In this document: positions 25,146-34,075 of the stretch, piece after piece | Layout: every line of letters starts with the position of its first letter | How positions within the stretch are numbered: the stretch's first letter is position 1 | DNA from: Spirochaetaceae bacterium 4572_59 | GTDB taxonomy: Bacteria > Spirochaetota > Spirochaetia > DSM-2461 | Assembly: GCA_002084805.1 (NCBI GenBank) | Contig: NBMC01000019.1 | Span: forward strand, 1-43,960 | DNA length: 43,960 bases | Direction of reading: 5' to 3' | The notes under the pieces: generated by a model | Told to the model about the DNA's origin: nothing | What the model saw: only the letters and a program-made list of their open reading frames with translations | Databases searched by the model: none | Position numbers and translations under genes: made by a program

Positions 25146-25872
25146 TCCTGACAGATATATATATGGACTCATAGTTCTTGTAGTTTTAATTATCTCATCC
25201 TGTGGTCTTCCCAATTATGAGGTTCTGGCAGAGCCGAAATTCATGGCATCATCTGATTACAACACGGTTGGTTTTATAACTCCTGATGATGATTTGATAG
25301 ACGGTTATATCATCTATTATAAAATTTATGTAGCAGAAGATGATGATATTGACTCGGATAAAGATAAATTTGATGATGACGATATTGACAATGAGCTATT
25401 ATCCGGAACATCACTGCTTAAAAGTCTCAATTTCTTTAAAATGGGTTTTGTAGGTTCCAGCAGTAACGATACCATCCCCTGGACCGGTTCAGGAAGCAAG
25501 ATCATTTTTGATTTTTTAAAAGCATTGAATCAGGAGTCGGATCCAATTCTTTATATTGACGGAACTGATTTTACGTCAATGACTGAGAATGGGATTCCGG
25601 CCCGTGGTGTAAAATACAGTGATGTGTATAGCGGAGAGAGTGATACATTTAAAAGATTTATCAATGACTACGAATTTGATCCGGATCTGGATGAAGATCT
25701 TAAACTTATCAATACTGAACTGGACAGTAATCGCATCAGTAAAATTGTAATTGCCTTTGTAGCCATCAGTACAGGCACAAGTGCCTCCACATTGGAACAA
25801 ATGATGAGCATACCGGTTTATCTTGGAACGATAGTAATTAACACTGTTGAAGATTCTGGAATATATGATTAA
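25129..25872 (+). CDS. Acidic lipoprotein, start codon uncertain
   Basis: The frame is open from 25123 and reads a clear lipoprotein signal: KTVINPDRY, a hydrophobic core YGLIVLVVLIISS and a lipobox Cys at 25201. No ATG, GTG or TTG precedes the lipobox in frame. The nearest candidates are CTG at 25129 (giving a KTVINP start) and ATC at 25123. AAGGAG (25111-25116) is 12 bases before the CTG and 6 before the ATC. An ATG at 25243 exists but would lose the signal. The mature protein (about 220 residues) is rich in Asp and Glu (EDDDIDSDKDKFDDDDID) and has no known motif. It overlaps the end of the cyclase gene. Confidence 0.6.
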   Translation: MKTVINPDRYIYGLIVLVVLIISSCGLPNYEVLAEPKFMASSDYNTVGFITPDDDLIDGYIIYYKIYVAEDDDIDSDKDKFDDDDIDNELLSGTSLLKSLNFFKMGFVGSSSNDTIPWTGSGSKIIFDFLKALNQESDPILYIDGTDFTSMTENGIPARGVKYSDVYSGESDTFKRFINDYEFDPDLDEDLKLINTELDSNRISKIVIAFVAISTGTSASTLEQMMSIPVYLGTIVINTVEDSGIYD

Positions 25873-25894
25873 GGGTTAATGGAGAGATTAAACT

Positions 25895-26167
25895 ATGCTG
25901 GGAAGCTATTCCATGAATTTTATTTTATTATATCTTATATGCGGATTCACAACGGCATTTTTCGGAATCTACATTTTAAGACGTTATTTTCTGGGCCATA
26001 CTTTTGGAGCCGTTATTGTAGGGGTCATAGGATCATTCCTGGGAGCACTGTTCAGCACAGTGCTGTTACAGCCGGGAATTTCCCTGATCAGTGCCGCCAT
26101 TGCTGTGGGGTTTTCCGGCAGTGCGCTGTTTATCTTTGATATGGTCAGCAAGCACTATCCCGATTAA
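25895..26167 (+). CDS. Small three-helix membrane protein
   Basis: 90 residues from ATG at 25895, with GGAGAG about 9 bases upstream. Hydrophobic segments are at about 8-27 (FILLYLICGFTTAFFGIYIL), 34-58 (FGAVIVGVIGSFLGALFSTV) and 62-82 (ISLISAAIAVGFSGSALFIF). Glycines in the second helix recall the GlsB/YeaQ/YmgE small membrane proteins, but I cannot claim that family. It sits between the lipoprotein and mazG, 75 bases before mazG. Function unknown. Confidence 0.7.
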   Translation: MLGSYSMNFILLYLICGFTTAFFGIYILRRYFLGHTFGAVIVGVIGSFLGALFSTVLLQPGISLISAAIAVGFSGSALFIFDMVSKHYPD

Positions 26168-26242
26168 AGCAGAGATTTTGCTTCTGATAATATATATTCT
26201 GTCTACTTAAGAATCTATTTAATTCCAATAAAGGATTGCCCA

Positions 26243-27028
26243 ATGAAAAATACACCAACCCTTGAGAGTTTTAACAATCTTTACGATGTCATTAAAAAAC
26301 TCAGAGCCCCCGATGGATGCCCTTGGGACCGGGAACAGACTCCTGAAACCATGTGTGGAGATTTACTGGAAGAAGTTTATGAGGTCATCGATGCTATCAA
26401 GGAAAAAGATGATGCCCATTTAATGGAAGAACTGGGAGATGTTTACCTGGTAGTCACCATGATCTCTTATATGAAAGAACAGGAAGGTAACTTCACCATT
26501 AAACAGGTTCTGGATGGTGTTTCTGAAAAACTAATCCGCAGACATCCTCATGTCTTTGCTGATTCCGATGCCAGTGACAGTAAAGAAGTTTTAAAGCAAT
26601 GGGAACAGATAAAAGTTGAAGTTGAAGGAAGAAAACCCAAGAAATCGATTCTTGATAAGGTATCTAAAGGTCTTCCCCCTCTGGAACGTTCCTTTCAGCT
26701 TCAGAGAAAAGCTGCAAAAGTGGGATTTGACTGGCCGGATATTCAGAAAGTATGGGATAAGGTTCATGAAGAAATTGAAGAAGTGCGCGAAGTAGAAACT
26801 GATAACAGAGATCACCTGAGAGAAGAAATTGGTGATCTCCTTTTCTCTGTTGTAAATGTCTCCCGCTTTATGGGTATAGATCCTGCAGAAGCACTTCATG
26901 AGTGCAACGCCAAGTTTTCCTCCCGTTTCTCCTATATAGAGAAACGGATGAAAGAGAAAAACCTGGAGTTGAATCCAGAGAATTTCAATGAGATGGATCA
27001 GCTCTGGAATGAGTCCAAATCAAAATAG
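26243..27028 (+). CDS. mazG: Nucleoside triphosphate pyrophosphohydrolase MazG
   Basis: 261 residues from ATG with AAAGGA upstream. The enzyme hydrolyses (d)NTPs to NMP and pyrophosphate and helps clear aberrant nucleotides. Two MazG repeats are visible: LRAPDGCPWDREQT with LLEEVYEVIDAI and EELGDVYL, and the second with VHEEIEEVREV and REEIGDLLFSVVNVSR. The metal-binding EEVYE and EE.GD residues are intact in both. The 3' end overlaps the end of the opposite radical-SAM gene by 31 bases. Confidence 0.97.
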   Translation: MKNTPTLESFNNLYDVIKKLRAPDGCPWDREQTPETMCGDLLEEVYEVIDAIKEKDDAHLMEELGDVYLVVTMISYMKEQEGNFTIKQVLDGVSEKLIRRHPHVFADSDASDSKEVLKQWEQIKVEVEGRKPKKSILDKVSKGLPPLERSFQLQRKAAKVGFDWPDIQKVWDKVHEEIEEVREVETDNRDHLREEIGDLLFSVVNVSRFMGIDPAEALHECNAKFSSRFSYIEKRMKEKNLELNPENFNEMDQLWNESKSK

Positions 27029-29514
27029 GTTCCGACTTTTGAGCCGCTTTTGTTCTTAGCGGCAAGCAAGCCCGTCCTGCAAAGCTCCACTAGTGTATGA
27101 GGATTTTCCTGTAAGGCTTCTTTCAGAAATTTAAAGAGATTATTCATCTTTTTATTTTTGAAAGCGGCTCGCACATGGAGATCCTTTCCTTTCACCGTAA
27201 AAATATAATCAGAAGCTACATCCAGTTCCTGAGCTTTTTCTTCAAGCTTACTTACAAGTGATTCCACAGCTGATTGAAGGAGAGTCTCATTCAGAGTTAG
27301 TTTATATTCAGACCCGGCATATATCCCCATAAGTGTTTTCTTCTTTGTCTGCCGATTCTGCTGCAGTGGATACGATTTCAAGCCATTCATTCTGAATCCC
27401 TCCGGAAGATATTTATTGATACTTTCCAGTATCTGATCTTCAGAAAGATCCGGCATGTAAAGAAACTCGACCCCCAGAATCTCACGCTCACCGGTAATTC
27501 CTACAGAGAGAGGATGGGCAAATTCCATTTTGGGTTTCGGATTAAATCCCCCGGAGAATTTAACAGGAAGATTAGAACACTGAAAAGCTCTCTCAAAAAT
27601 ATGAACAACGTCCAAGTGTCCCAGAAAAATTGCCTTTTCCTCTTTGGAAAAAGAAAAAACAGCTTTTACCGATTTCTCATCAATAAAAGTACTGACAATC
27701 TCTTTTTCTTTTTCAGGAATCTCTGACGGTTCAAATTTATACTCATCAGGATATTTCACATCGTATTTAGAGCCACAGACACCACAGGGGTTTGAACATT
27801 CATTGTCACAGGAGATGGTACGCTCAGAACGGGAGGATTTTTCATTCTCCTTCTGCAGATAGGCATTTGAAACCCTAAGAGAAATATTATCCCAGGGAAG
27901 AGCTTCCTCTTTACTTTTGGCACGACAGGTTTCTGTTTCCACATCCCAGTCCGCCTCTTCAATTACTTTTCTCCAGAGATCTTTGTCATGATGTTCGTCC
28001 CAGGCATCAAAACGTGCCCCGGCTCTATAAGCTTTTTCAAAAAGGTCCCCTGCCCTTTTATCTCCACGACTGAGAATCCCTTCTATAAAGGAAGTATAAG
28101 GAGAATGAAATCCCACTTTAAAGTTTTTACCGCGTAAGCCATCACGGATAATTTTAACTTCATTAAAACCTTCCTCGTCATTCATTTGACGTTCACGTTC
28201 ATAGGGAGTATAGGGCTTTGGTATAAAAACACCCACATTTATATTCAGTTTCATATGGGTTTCGGCCTGAATCTCCCGCATAAACTCCACGATAGCCTCC
28301 CCTTCCGACCTGTCTCCCGTATCCACGGGTAAACCGACCATAAAGTAGAATTTTGCCAGCTTCCATCCTTTGCTTTTTGCTTCATTGAGAAGACTGACTA
28401 TTTTATCACGGGAAACATCCTTATTTATGGCGGCCTGCCCTGCTTCATCGGGAGTTTCTATCGCAAATGTCAGCCCACTCTTCCGAACAGTGGATAACTC
28501 CGCAAGCAGTTCCAAATTCATTGAATTTACTCGTAGAGAGGGAAGTTGAAAGGAGACGTGACGATCCTGATATCTCCGATTAAGTTCTTCTACCAGAGGA
28601 AGCAGGCCCTTGTAATCTCCCGAAGAGAGAGAGCTTAGGGTTATATTCCTGAATCCGCATTCAGAGACAAGATGTTCGGCTTCTTTCAGAATCAAAGGAA
28701 TGTCTTTCTGCCTGAAGGGTCTGTAAAAGTATCCGGCATGACAGAAACGACAGCCGTTGGGACAGCCCCTCATAATTTCAATCACCCCATGCTCCTGGAC
28801 AGTTGTCAGAGAAGCTAAAGGCATATTACTGGCCTGCTCCAGAGATTTTCCGAATCCGGAATAAATAGAACGCAGGGTCTTTTCTTTTTTACCGGGATAC
28901 CAGTAAGCGGGATCCTTTTTGATAATATTAAAAAGATCTTCTTTTGTTGCACCCGCTTCTTTTGCTGCGACCATTTCAGCTGCATAATTCTCTACAAAAG
29001 GTTCACCTTCTCCAATGTAAACAGCATCTACAAAAGCAGAAAAAGCTTCCGGGTTTGTGGCAGCAGGACCTCCAGCTACAATAATGGGATTCTCAGCACC
29101 CCTGTTTTCCCTTCGAATGGGTATGTGGCCTGTCTCCAGAATAGTCAGAAGATTGGTCATTGTCAGCTCATACCCCAGAGAAAATGCCAGTATATCCAAT
29201 TCATTCAGAGGGATTCCTGATTCCAGGGTAAAGAGAGGAATATTTTTGGTCCTCAAGATTTCTTCAAAATCCAGAAATGGGGAAAAAACCCTTTCACACT
29301 GAATTCCGGGAATCTGATTATATCTATTGTATAAGATTCGGATAGCCTGATTTGACATCCCGATTTCATAGAGATCAGGAAAAGACAGCCCCATTTTAAG
29401 GGCTTGATCTTCCGGATAGGAGTAAGATCCCAGTTCTCCACCAACATAACGGGCAGGTTTAGTAACCTGCAGTAATTCATTCTTTAAATCTTTATAAGCA
29501 TTTATTCTGAACAT
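26998..29514 (-). CDS. B12-binding-like radical SAM protein fused to a DUF2344 domain (TIGR03960/TIGR03936 type)
   Basis: 838 residues from ATG at 29514, sharing one base with the rodA stop. Residues 1-230 carry the SSxLG-like region and IIVAGGPAATNPEAF. The radical-SAM cluster motif is C251-P-N-G-C255-R-F-C258 (MRGCPNGCRFCHAGY). A Cys-rich insert lies near 573-588 (SCDNECSNPCGVCG). The C-terminal part (about 615-838) matches the DUF2344 family: VKAVFSFSKEEKAIFLGHLD and LPVKFSGGFNPKPKMEFAHP. In Clostridia these domains are two genes near rodA, mreBCD, ribosomal protein L21 and RNase G, and here they are fused and next to rodA and PBP2. Exact substrate is unknown; an rRNA or tRNA modification role is only a guess from context. 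Confidence 0.88.
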   Translation of the reverse strand: MFRINAYKDLKNELLQVTKPARYVGGELGSYSYPEDQALKMGLSFPDLYEIGMSNQAIRILYNRYNQIPGIQCERVFSPFLDFEEILRTKNIPLFTLESGIPLNELDILAFSLGYELTMTNLLTILETGHIPIRRENRGAENPIIVAGGPAATNPEAFSAFVDAVYIGEGEPFVENYAAEMVAAKEAGATKEDLFNIIKKDPAYWYPGKKEKTLRSIYSGFGKSLEQASNMPLASLTTVQEHGVIEIMRGCPNGCRFCHAGYFYRPFRQKDIPLILKEAEHLVSECGFRNITLSSLSSGDYKGLLPLVEELNRRYQDRHVSFQLPSLRVNSMNLELLAELSTVRKSGLTFAIETPDEAGQAAINKDVSRDKIVSLLNEAKSKGWKLAKFYFMVGLPVDTGDRSEGEAIVEFMREIQAETHMKLNINVGVFIPKPYTPYERERQMNDEEGFNEVKIIRDGLRGKNFKVGFHSPYTSFIEGILSRGDKRAGDLFEKAYRAGARFDAWDEHHDKDLWRKVIEEADWDVETETCRAKSKEEALPWDNISLRVSNAYLQKENEKSSRSERTISCDNECSNPCGVCGSKYDVKYPDEYKFEPSEIPEKEKEIVSTFIDEKSVKAVFSFSKEEKAIFLGHLDVVHIFERAFQCSNLPVKFSGGFNPKPKMEFAHPLSVGITGEREILGVEFLYMPDLSEDQILESINKYLPEGFRMNGLKSYPLQQNRQTKKKTLMGIYAGSEYKLTLNETLLQSAVESLVSKLEEKAQELDVASDYIFTVKGKDLHVRAAFKNKKMNNLFKFLKEALQENPHTLVELCRTGLLAAKNKSGSKVGTYFDLDSFQS

Positions 29515-30845
29515 TAATTCGTATTTTTATATCGCCTATGGTAGATGCTGAGTAATATACCGATCCCCAGCAGAGTGGTCCACAACGATGATCCTCCATA
29601 TGAGAGAAAGAGCAGAGGAATACCTGTAATAGGCATAATTCCAATGGCCATCCCAATATTAATCATGAAGTGAAAGAATATCATACCAACCATTCCTGCT
29701 GCAATGAGTGAACCGAATACATCTCTGGATTTTATGATGATATTGAGGCAACGCCAGAAAATTATGGCAAAGAGACAAATAATGACTAAATTTCCTACAA
29801 ACCCTATCTCTTCAGAAATAATGGAAAAAATAAAATCAGTACTCTGTTCGGGAAGATACCTGTAATGGGATTGGGTTCCCTGGAGAAAGCCTTTACCGAA
29901 AGCACCTCCTGATCCAACAGCGGTCAGGGACTGAATAATATTCCAGCCTGCCCCCTTGGGATCGACTTGAGGATCCATGAAAACTATCAATCTCATAACC
30001 TGATAATCCTTCAGAACCATCCTGGCAGCAAAAGAAAAAATATAGGATATACCAAAAATCGTAAAACTGTAGAACATAATGTAAAAATAGGGTTTCCTGG
30101 CCAGGATGTACCCCATTACAGAGAGAACAATCAATACGGCCGTAACAGTACAGAGAATCTTCATCAGTCTCATATCAGTGAAAATGATCATACTGTTGAT
30201 TTTTGTACTGGCAATAAACATTTCCCAATAGGGAAGAATGGAAAATAGGATAGTCAGAATGCCCGTAAATAAGATAAACAGGATATAACGTTTTTTTCCA
30301 CCCGCAATAAACATGGTGATGAGAAAAACAGGGATAAAAACCATGGCAGTACCCAAATCAGGCTGCATCAAAACTATTCCCATGGGAATGAGAATAATAA
30401 TAAAAGCTGTCATAAAGACCCACAAACTGCTGATTCTATTTCTGTTGTTATTCAGGTAGGAACTCAAAAATAGAATTGTTGTCAGCTTTGATATTTCCGA
30501 AGGCTGTATCCCTAATGAACCTATTCCCAACCAGGAACGGGCCCCATTCACGACCTGTCCGAACAAAACTGTCAGTACCATTAGCAATATGGTCAGTAGA
30601 TAAAGAGGCAGTGCCAGCCCCCTCAATCTCCTATAATCCATAAAGGCAAAAAAGAGCATTATAAATGTTCCGGTGCTCACCCAGATAATCTGCTTGATAA
30701 ATTCATTGGTAACAATAACACCATTAGAATTAACACCGCTGGAATAGATAAAAAAGATTCCAATCACCATCAGGAATTCCACGGCGAAAAATATAATGAA
30801 ATCAAATCCAAAAATAGAAGGAGCCGTAAGTTTAATCTTCAACAT
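29514..30845 (-). CDS. rodA: RodA, SEDS peptidoglycan glycosyltransferase
   Basis: 443 residues from ATG at 30845. The longer frame start upstream (30983) is inside mrdA and gives no membrane-like sequence, while GGAG sits 6 bases before 30845, so I use the shorter start; it overlaps mrdA by 14 bases. The protein has about ten membrane helices and the SEDS landmarks RSWLGIGSLGIQPSEISKLT, QPDLGTAMVF, GFLQGTQSHYRYLPEQSTDF and GIPLLFLSYGGSSLW. RodA polymerises glycan strands with PBP2 in the elongasome. It is part of the mreBCD-mrdA-rodA run. Confidence 0.95.
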   Translation of the reverse strand: MLKIKLTAPSIFGFDFIIFFAVEFLMVIGIFFIYSSGVNSNGVIVTNEFIKQIIWVSTGTFIMLFFAFMDYRRLRGLALPLYLLTILLMVLTVLFGQVVNGARSWLGIGSLGIQPSEISKLTTILFLSSYLNNNRNRISSLWVFMTAFIIILIPMGIVLMQPDLGTAMVFIPVFLITMFIAGGKKRYILFILFTGILTILFSILPYWEMFIASTKINSMIIFTDMRLMKILCTVTAVLIVLSVMGYILARKPYFYIMFYSFTIFGISYIFSFAARMVLKDYQVMRLIVFMDPQVDPKGAGWNIIQSLTAVGSGGAFGKGFLQGTQSHYRYLPEQSTDFIFSIISEEIGFVGNLVIICLFAIIFWRCLNIIIKSRDVFGSLIAAGMVGMIFFHFMINIGMAIGIMPITGIPLLFLSYGGSSLWTTLLGIGILLSIYHRRYKNTN

Positions 30846-32706
30846 CTGTCTCCAGATGAATATCTCTGGCATACCAGACGCCTCGCTTGTGCATATATTC
30901 GATAACCTCTTCATAAGTCTGATGACCAAAAATACCCTGATAGATAATATCCGCAGCCTTTGGCGCCCACCAGTCCCAATCATTGGAAGCCTCAGACATT
31001 GTTATGACCACATATTTCGGTCCTTCGTTATCCTCTGTCCAGGGACCGTATGAGGCAAACCAGGAGTGCCAGTGTTCTTTACTGCCCACTTCACCGGTTC
31101 CGGTTTTACCGGCTATAGCCACCTGATCATTTAGAATTACGACATTTGAAGTTCCGTTAGTAACGACATTCCGCAGGTACTCTCTCAAGATTTGATAGCG
31201 TTCCTTATCCAGATTAGCTGTTCTTAAAATTTCCGGAGAGATAGTCTCAACAACCGAGCCATTAGTCGGATTTATAACAGATTTCAGGATGTGGGGTTTA
31301 TAAATATCACCATCATTGATAATGGCTGCGATCATATTTGCCAACTGCAAAGGAGTCACAGCTACAAATCCCTGACCAATAGAAGCATTAAGTGTATCAC
31401 CACCCGTCCATGGGCTGTTGTATGTCTGGTTCTTCCAGGCGGGAGTCGGGATATTTCCTGGGACTTCACCCTGAAGATCTATAAGACTTAAGCTTCCGAA
31501 TCCGAAGGCCTTGGCATACTCTGCAATTATATCAATGCCAAGGAACTCTACTCCCAAGGTACCAAAAAAAACATTACAGGATTCAGCAAGGGCTTCCTTG
31601 AGATTCAGATTTCCATGACCTGTTCTTTTATGACAGTAGAACAGCCGGTTTCCAAGCTCCATACTTCCTGTACAGTTTACAAGATAGTTGTCATCAATAA
31701 CCTCTTCCTGCAGAGCGGCAGCGGTCAGAAGCACCTTAAACGTTGAAGCAGGAGCATAGGAGGATTGGATGGCTCTGTTTAGAAAAGGAAAGTCTGGATC
31801 CATAGAAAGAACTCCGAAATTTCCCGGCCCTGGAGTATTAAAAAGATTCGGATTGAAACCGGGATAAGAAACTAGGGCGACAATTTCACCCGTAGCAGGA
31901 TCCAGAACAACAACCGATCCTTTTCTGGGGCCCAATGCCTTTTCAGCCAATTCCTGAATATGCCTGTCGATTGTCAGGATCAGGTCATAACCATTCTCGG
32001 GGGGCTGAATACTACCCTGATCAGACATACGGCGTCCACGGGCATCTACTGTATTATAGATCCTTCCGTTCTCACCCCTCAGGATATGATCATACTGCTT
32101 CTCTATTCCGTTTTTCCCAAGAACCGAAGCTGAGGTATAGCCCTGGTTATAAAGAATCTGAAGCTCTTCATTGGTGATATTCCCGACATAACCAAGAACA
32201 TGAGAGATCGAGCCTGTGTAGTTGTAAAATCGTTTAGGCTTACTGGTCCAGGAGATACCCTTATAGCTGTCTATATTCTCCGCAATTTTAACAACCGTCT
32301 CATAAGAAACACCATCAGAAATCTCAACAGGAATATAGGAAGACACCCTGTTCCCGGGTAAACGCTTTTTTATGTCCTTTTCGGAAAGATTCATAACTTT
32401 GGATAATCTGCTGATCAGTTCATCCACATTCTCATCATCCGCATTGGCTGAGGTATAGTTAATAGCAAAGGAGTCGACATTCATAACCAATGGGACATCG
32501 AACCAGCGATCATAGATTCTCCCCCGCTGGGAAGGAATAACCTTGGATCGTTGAGAGACTTCTTTTGCCTTTTTCTCATAAATCAGCTTATCTACAATTT
32601 GTAGACTAAACAGCTTGTAGGTATAAATGATCATGATGATAAGCATTATTCCCGCAAAGATATAAACCCTGCTGCGATTTATCTTAGTATGATGGACAAC
32701 ACTCAT
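30832..32706 (-). CDS. mrdA: Penicillin-binding protein 2
   Basis: 624 residues from ATG at 32706. One N-terminal membrane helix (about 12-32), a dimerisation domain (50-200) with RGRIYDR, and a transpeptidase domain with STFK (Ser321), SCN (376-378) and KTG (534-536). It cross-links peptidoglycan together with RodA. It is placed 3 bases after mreD and overlaps rodA, giving the classical elongasome order. Length is typical. Confidence 0.96.
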   Translation of the reverse strand: MSVVHHTKINRSRVYIFAGIMLIIMIIYTYKLFSLQIVDKLIYEKKAKEVSQRSKVIPSQRGRIYDRWFDVPLVMNVDSFAINYTSANADDENVDELISRLSKVMNLSEKDIKKRLPGNRVSSYIPVEISDGVSYETVVKIAENIDSYKGISWTSKPKRFYNYTGSISHVLGYVGNITNEELQILYNQGYTSASVLGKNGIEKQYDHILRGENGRIYNTVDARGRRMSDQGSIQPPENGYDLILTIDRHIQELAEKALGPRKGSVVVLDPATGEIVALVSYPGFNPNLFNTPGPGNFGVLSMDPDFPFLNRAIQSSYAPASTFKVLLTAAALQEEVIDDNYLVNCTGSMELGNRLFYCHKRTGHGNLNLKEALAESCNVFFGTLGVEFLGIDIIAEYAKAFGFGSLSLIDLQGEVPGNIPTPAWKNQTYNSPWTGGDTLNASIGQGFVAVTPLQLANMIAAIINDGDIYKPHILKSVINPTNGSVVETISPEILRTANLDKERYQILREYLRNVVTNGTSNVVILNDQVAIAGKTGTGEVGSKEHWHSWFASYGPWTEDNEGPKYVVITMSEASNDWDWWAPKAADIIYQGIFGHQTYEEVIEYMHKRGVWYARDIHLETDVED

Positions 32707-32709
32707 AAA

Positions 32710-33210
32710 TTACAAAGTTTTCCTATCGGGAAAAGCACGATCCAGCAGAATCTTAAGAAATTGAAATATGATCGGTGCCAGAAGAGCATTTATCAGAATT
32801 TCCATCAACAGCTTGCTTGAAAACACCCTTGCCGCCGATAAGGGAATACTGAATAACTCAATCAGCAGGAATTGAAGAATCCCTTTGAAAATAGTAACAA
32901 CTGAAACGGAAAAAATGGGAAATATTATAGGATCCATAATAAGACGTTCATGAAAAAATCCCGTAAGAAAACCCAAAACCGTTTTAATAAAACAATTAAA
33001 ACCGAGAGGAGACAGACTGACAAAATCCTGCATCAGACCGGAAGCAAAACCGCTGACCTGACTGGTGGCACTACCGTATCGGATAGAAAAATACACCAGC
33101 ATAATCATAGAAAGATCCGGAGAGATATTAAGGGGAAGAATGTTGAGGATCGTGGTCTGTATCAGAATACCCGCAAACAGCAATAGAATCAGTACTATCT
33201 GCCTTTTCAT
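32710..33210 (-). CDS. mreD: Rod shape-determining protein MreD
   Basis: 166 residues from ATG at 33210, overlapping the mreC stop (ATGA). Five hydrophobic helices are visible (IVLILLLFAGILIQTTILNI, the region around MIMLVYFSIRYGS, and three more). Low-complexity membrane protein of the elongasome that links MreC to the PBP2-RodA pair. Family identity rests on size, hydrophobicity and position between mreC and mrdA. Confidence 0.9.
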   Translation of the reverse strand: MKRQIVLILLLFAGILIQTTILNILPLNISPDLSMIMLVYFSIRYGSATSQVSGFASGLMQDFVSLSPLGFNCFIKTVLGFLTGFFHERLIMDPIIFPIFSVSVVTIFKGILQFLLIELFSIPLSAARVFSSKLLMEILINALLAPIIFQFLKILLDRAFPDRKTL

Positions 33211-34064
33211 TGATCTACCTCGTTGTTAAGCCCTGTCAATACAAATAAATATTCCAGCTTTGAAAAATCCAGAACCGGTTCAACTTCAATTTCAAGAGAG
33301 GTATTGTACTCTTGTGAAGTTATACTTTGTACCCTTCCTATATAGATTCCTTTGGGATACAACGATTCCATTCCTGATGTAATTATCAAATCATTATTAT
33401 ATATGACAGACGAAGCCGTCTTTTTAACATAATTCATAATAAGATTTTTATTATTACTGCCACGTCCGTTAATCAGTCCTTCATAACGGTTGTCCTGAAA
33501 ACGGGCTGCTACAAAACTTGTACTGTCATATATGGGTAGGACAATAGAAGAACCATACCCTGCATCAATAACCTTACCTACAATCCCGATAATACCATTC
33601 TGATAAGCCGTTACGGGCATTCCTTTTCTGATACCATGGCGCAGGCCCTTATCTATCATAAAGGATGAGAAGATATTAACAGGATCTTTCGCAATAATTT
33701 CAGCTGGAATATGAGATATTTCAAAGGATTTTGAAAAGTTCAGTTGTTCCTTTAAAAGTTCATTTTCCCGCCGGATTTCCTCGATATTCTTGTACATCTT
33801 CTCATATTTATTCAATTTAAGCAGAATTTTATCATGTTCGACCTTCAGATTTTTCAGTTCATTGATCGAATTGACCGTGTCGGAAAACCAAGCGATAGAT
33901 CCATGAACTGCCTTCTGAAAAACCGATATGACACTCATTCCAAGCTGTTTGGGATTGGACAATCTTGAATTCGTTGAAAAAACAAGAAGAGTTAAACTGA
34001 ATAACAGAAGAATAATAAATGTCGGCAGTTTTTTGAGTGTACTGCCTTTTATGGAACGACTCAT
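33207..34064 (-). CDS. mreC: Rod shape-determining protein MreC
   Basis: 285 residues from ATG at 34064. One N-terminal membrane helix (about 13-30, LPTFIILLLFSLTLLVFS), a coiled coil (about 66-110, NELKNLKVEHDKILLKLNKY) and a beta-barrel periplasmic part with AEIIAKDPVNIFSSFMIDKG and GVVGKVIDAGYGSS-like segments (here GIVGKVI). MreC activates PBP2/RodA. It follows mreB by 11 bases. Confidence 0.93.
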   Translation of the reverse strand: MSRSIKGSTLKKLPTFIILLLFSLTLLVFSTNSRLSNPKQLGMSVISVFQKAVHGSIAWFSDTVNSINELKNLKVEHDKILLKLNKYEKMYKNIEEIRRENELLKEQLNFSKSFEISHIPAEIIAKDPVNIFSSFMIDKGLRHGIRKGMPVTAYQNGIIGIVGKVIDAGYGSSIVLPIYDSTSFVAARFQDNRYEGLINGRGSNNKNLIMNYVKKTASSVIYNNDLIITSGMESLYPKGIYIGRVQSITSQEYNTSLEIEVEPVLDFSKLEYLFVLTGLNNEVDQ

Positions 34065-34075
34065 ATTTCTGCTTA

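Noticed and set aside
25879..26139. Alternative ORF MERLNYAGKLFHEFY overlapping the small membrane protein
   Set aside because: Different frame, no family and poor start; the membrane-protein frame has three clean helices and a ribosome-binding site.
27043..27063. Hairpin GCCGCT..AGCGGC after the mazG stop as terminator
   Set aside because: No T run follows on either strand and it lies inside the radical-SAM coding sequence.
29514..30983. Longer rodA start at 30983
   Set aside because: The extra 46 residues overlap mrdA out of frame, are not membrane-like, and the ATG at 30845 has a good ribosome-binding site.
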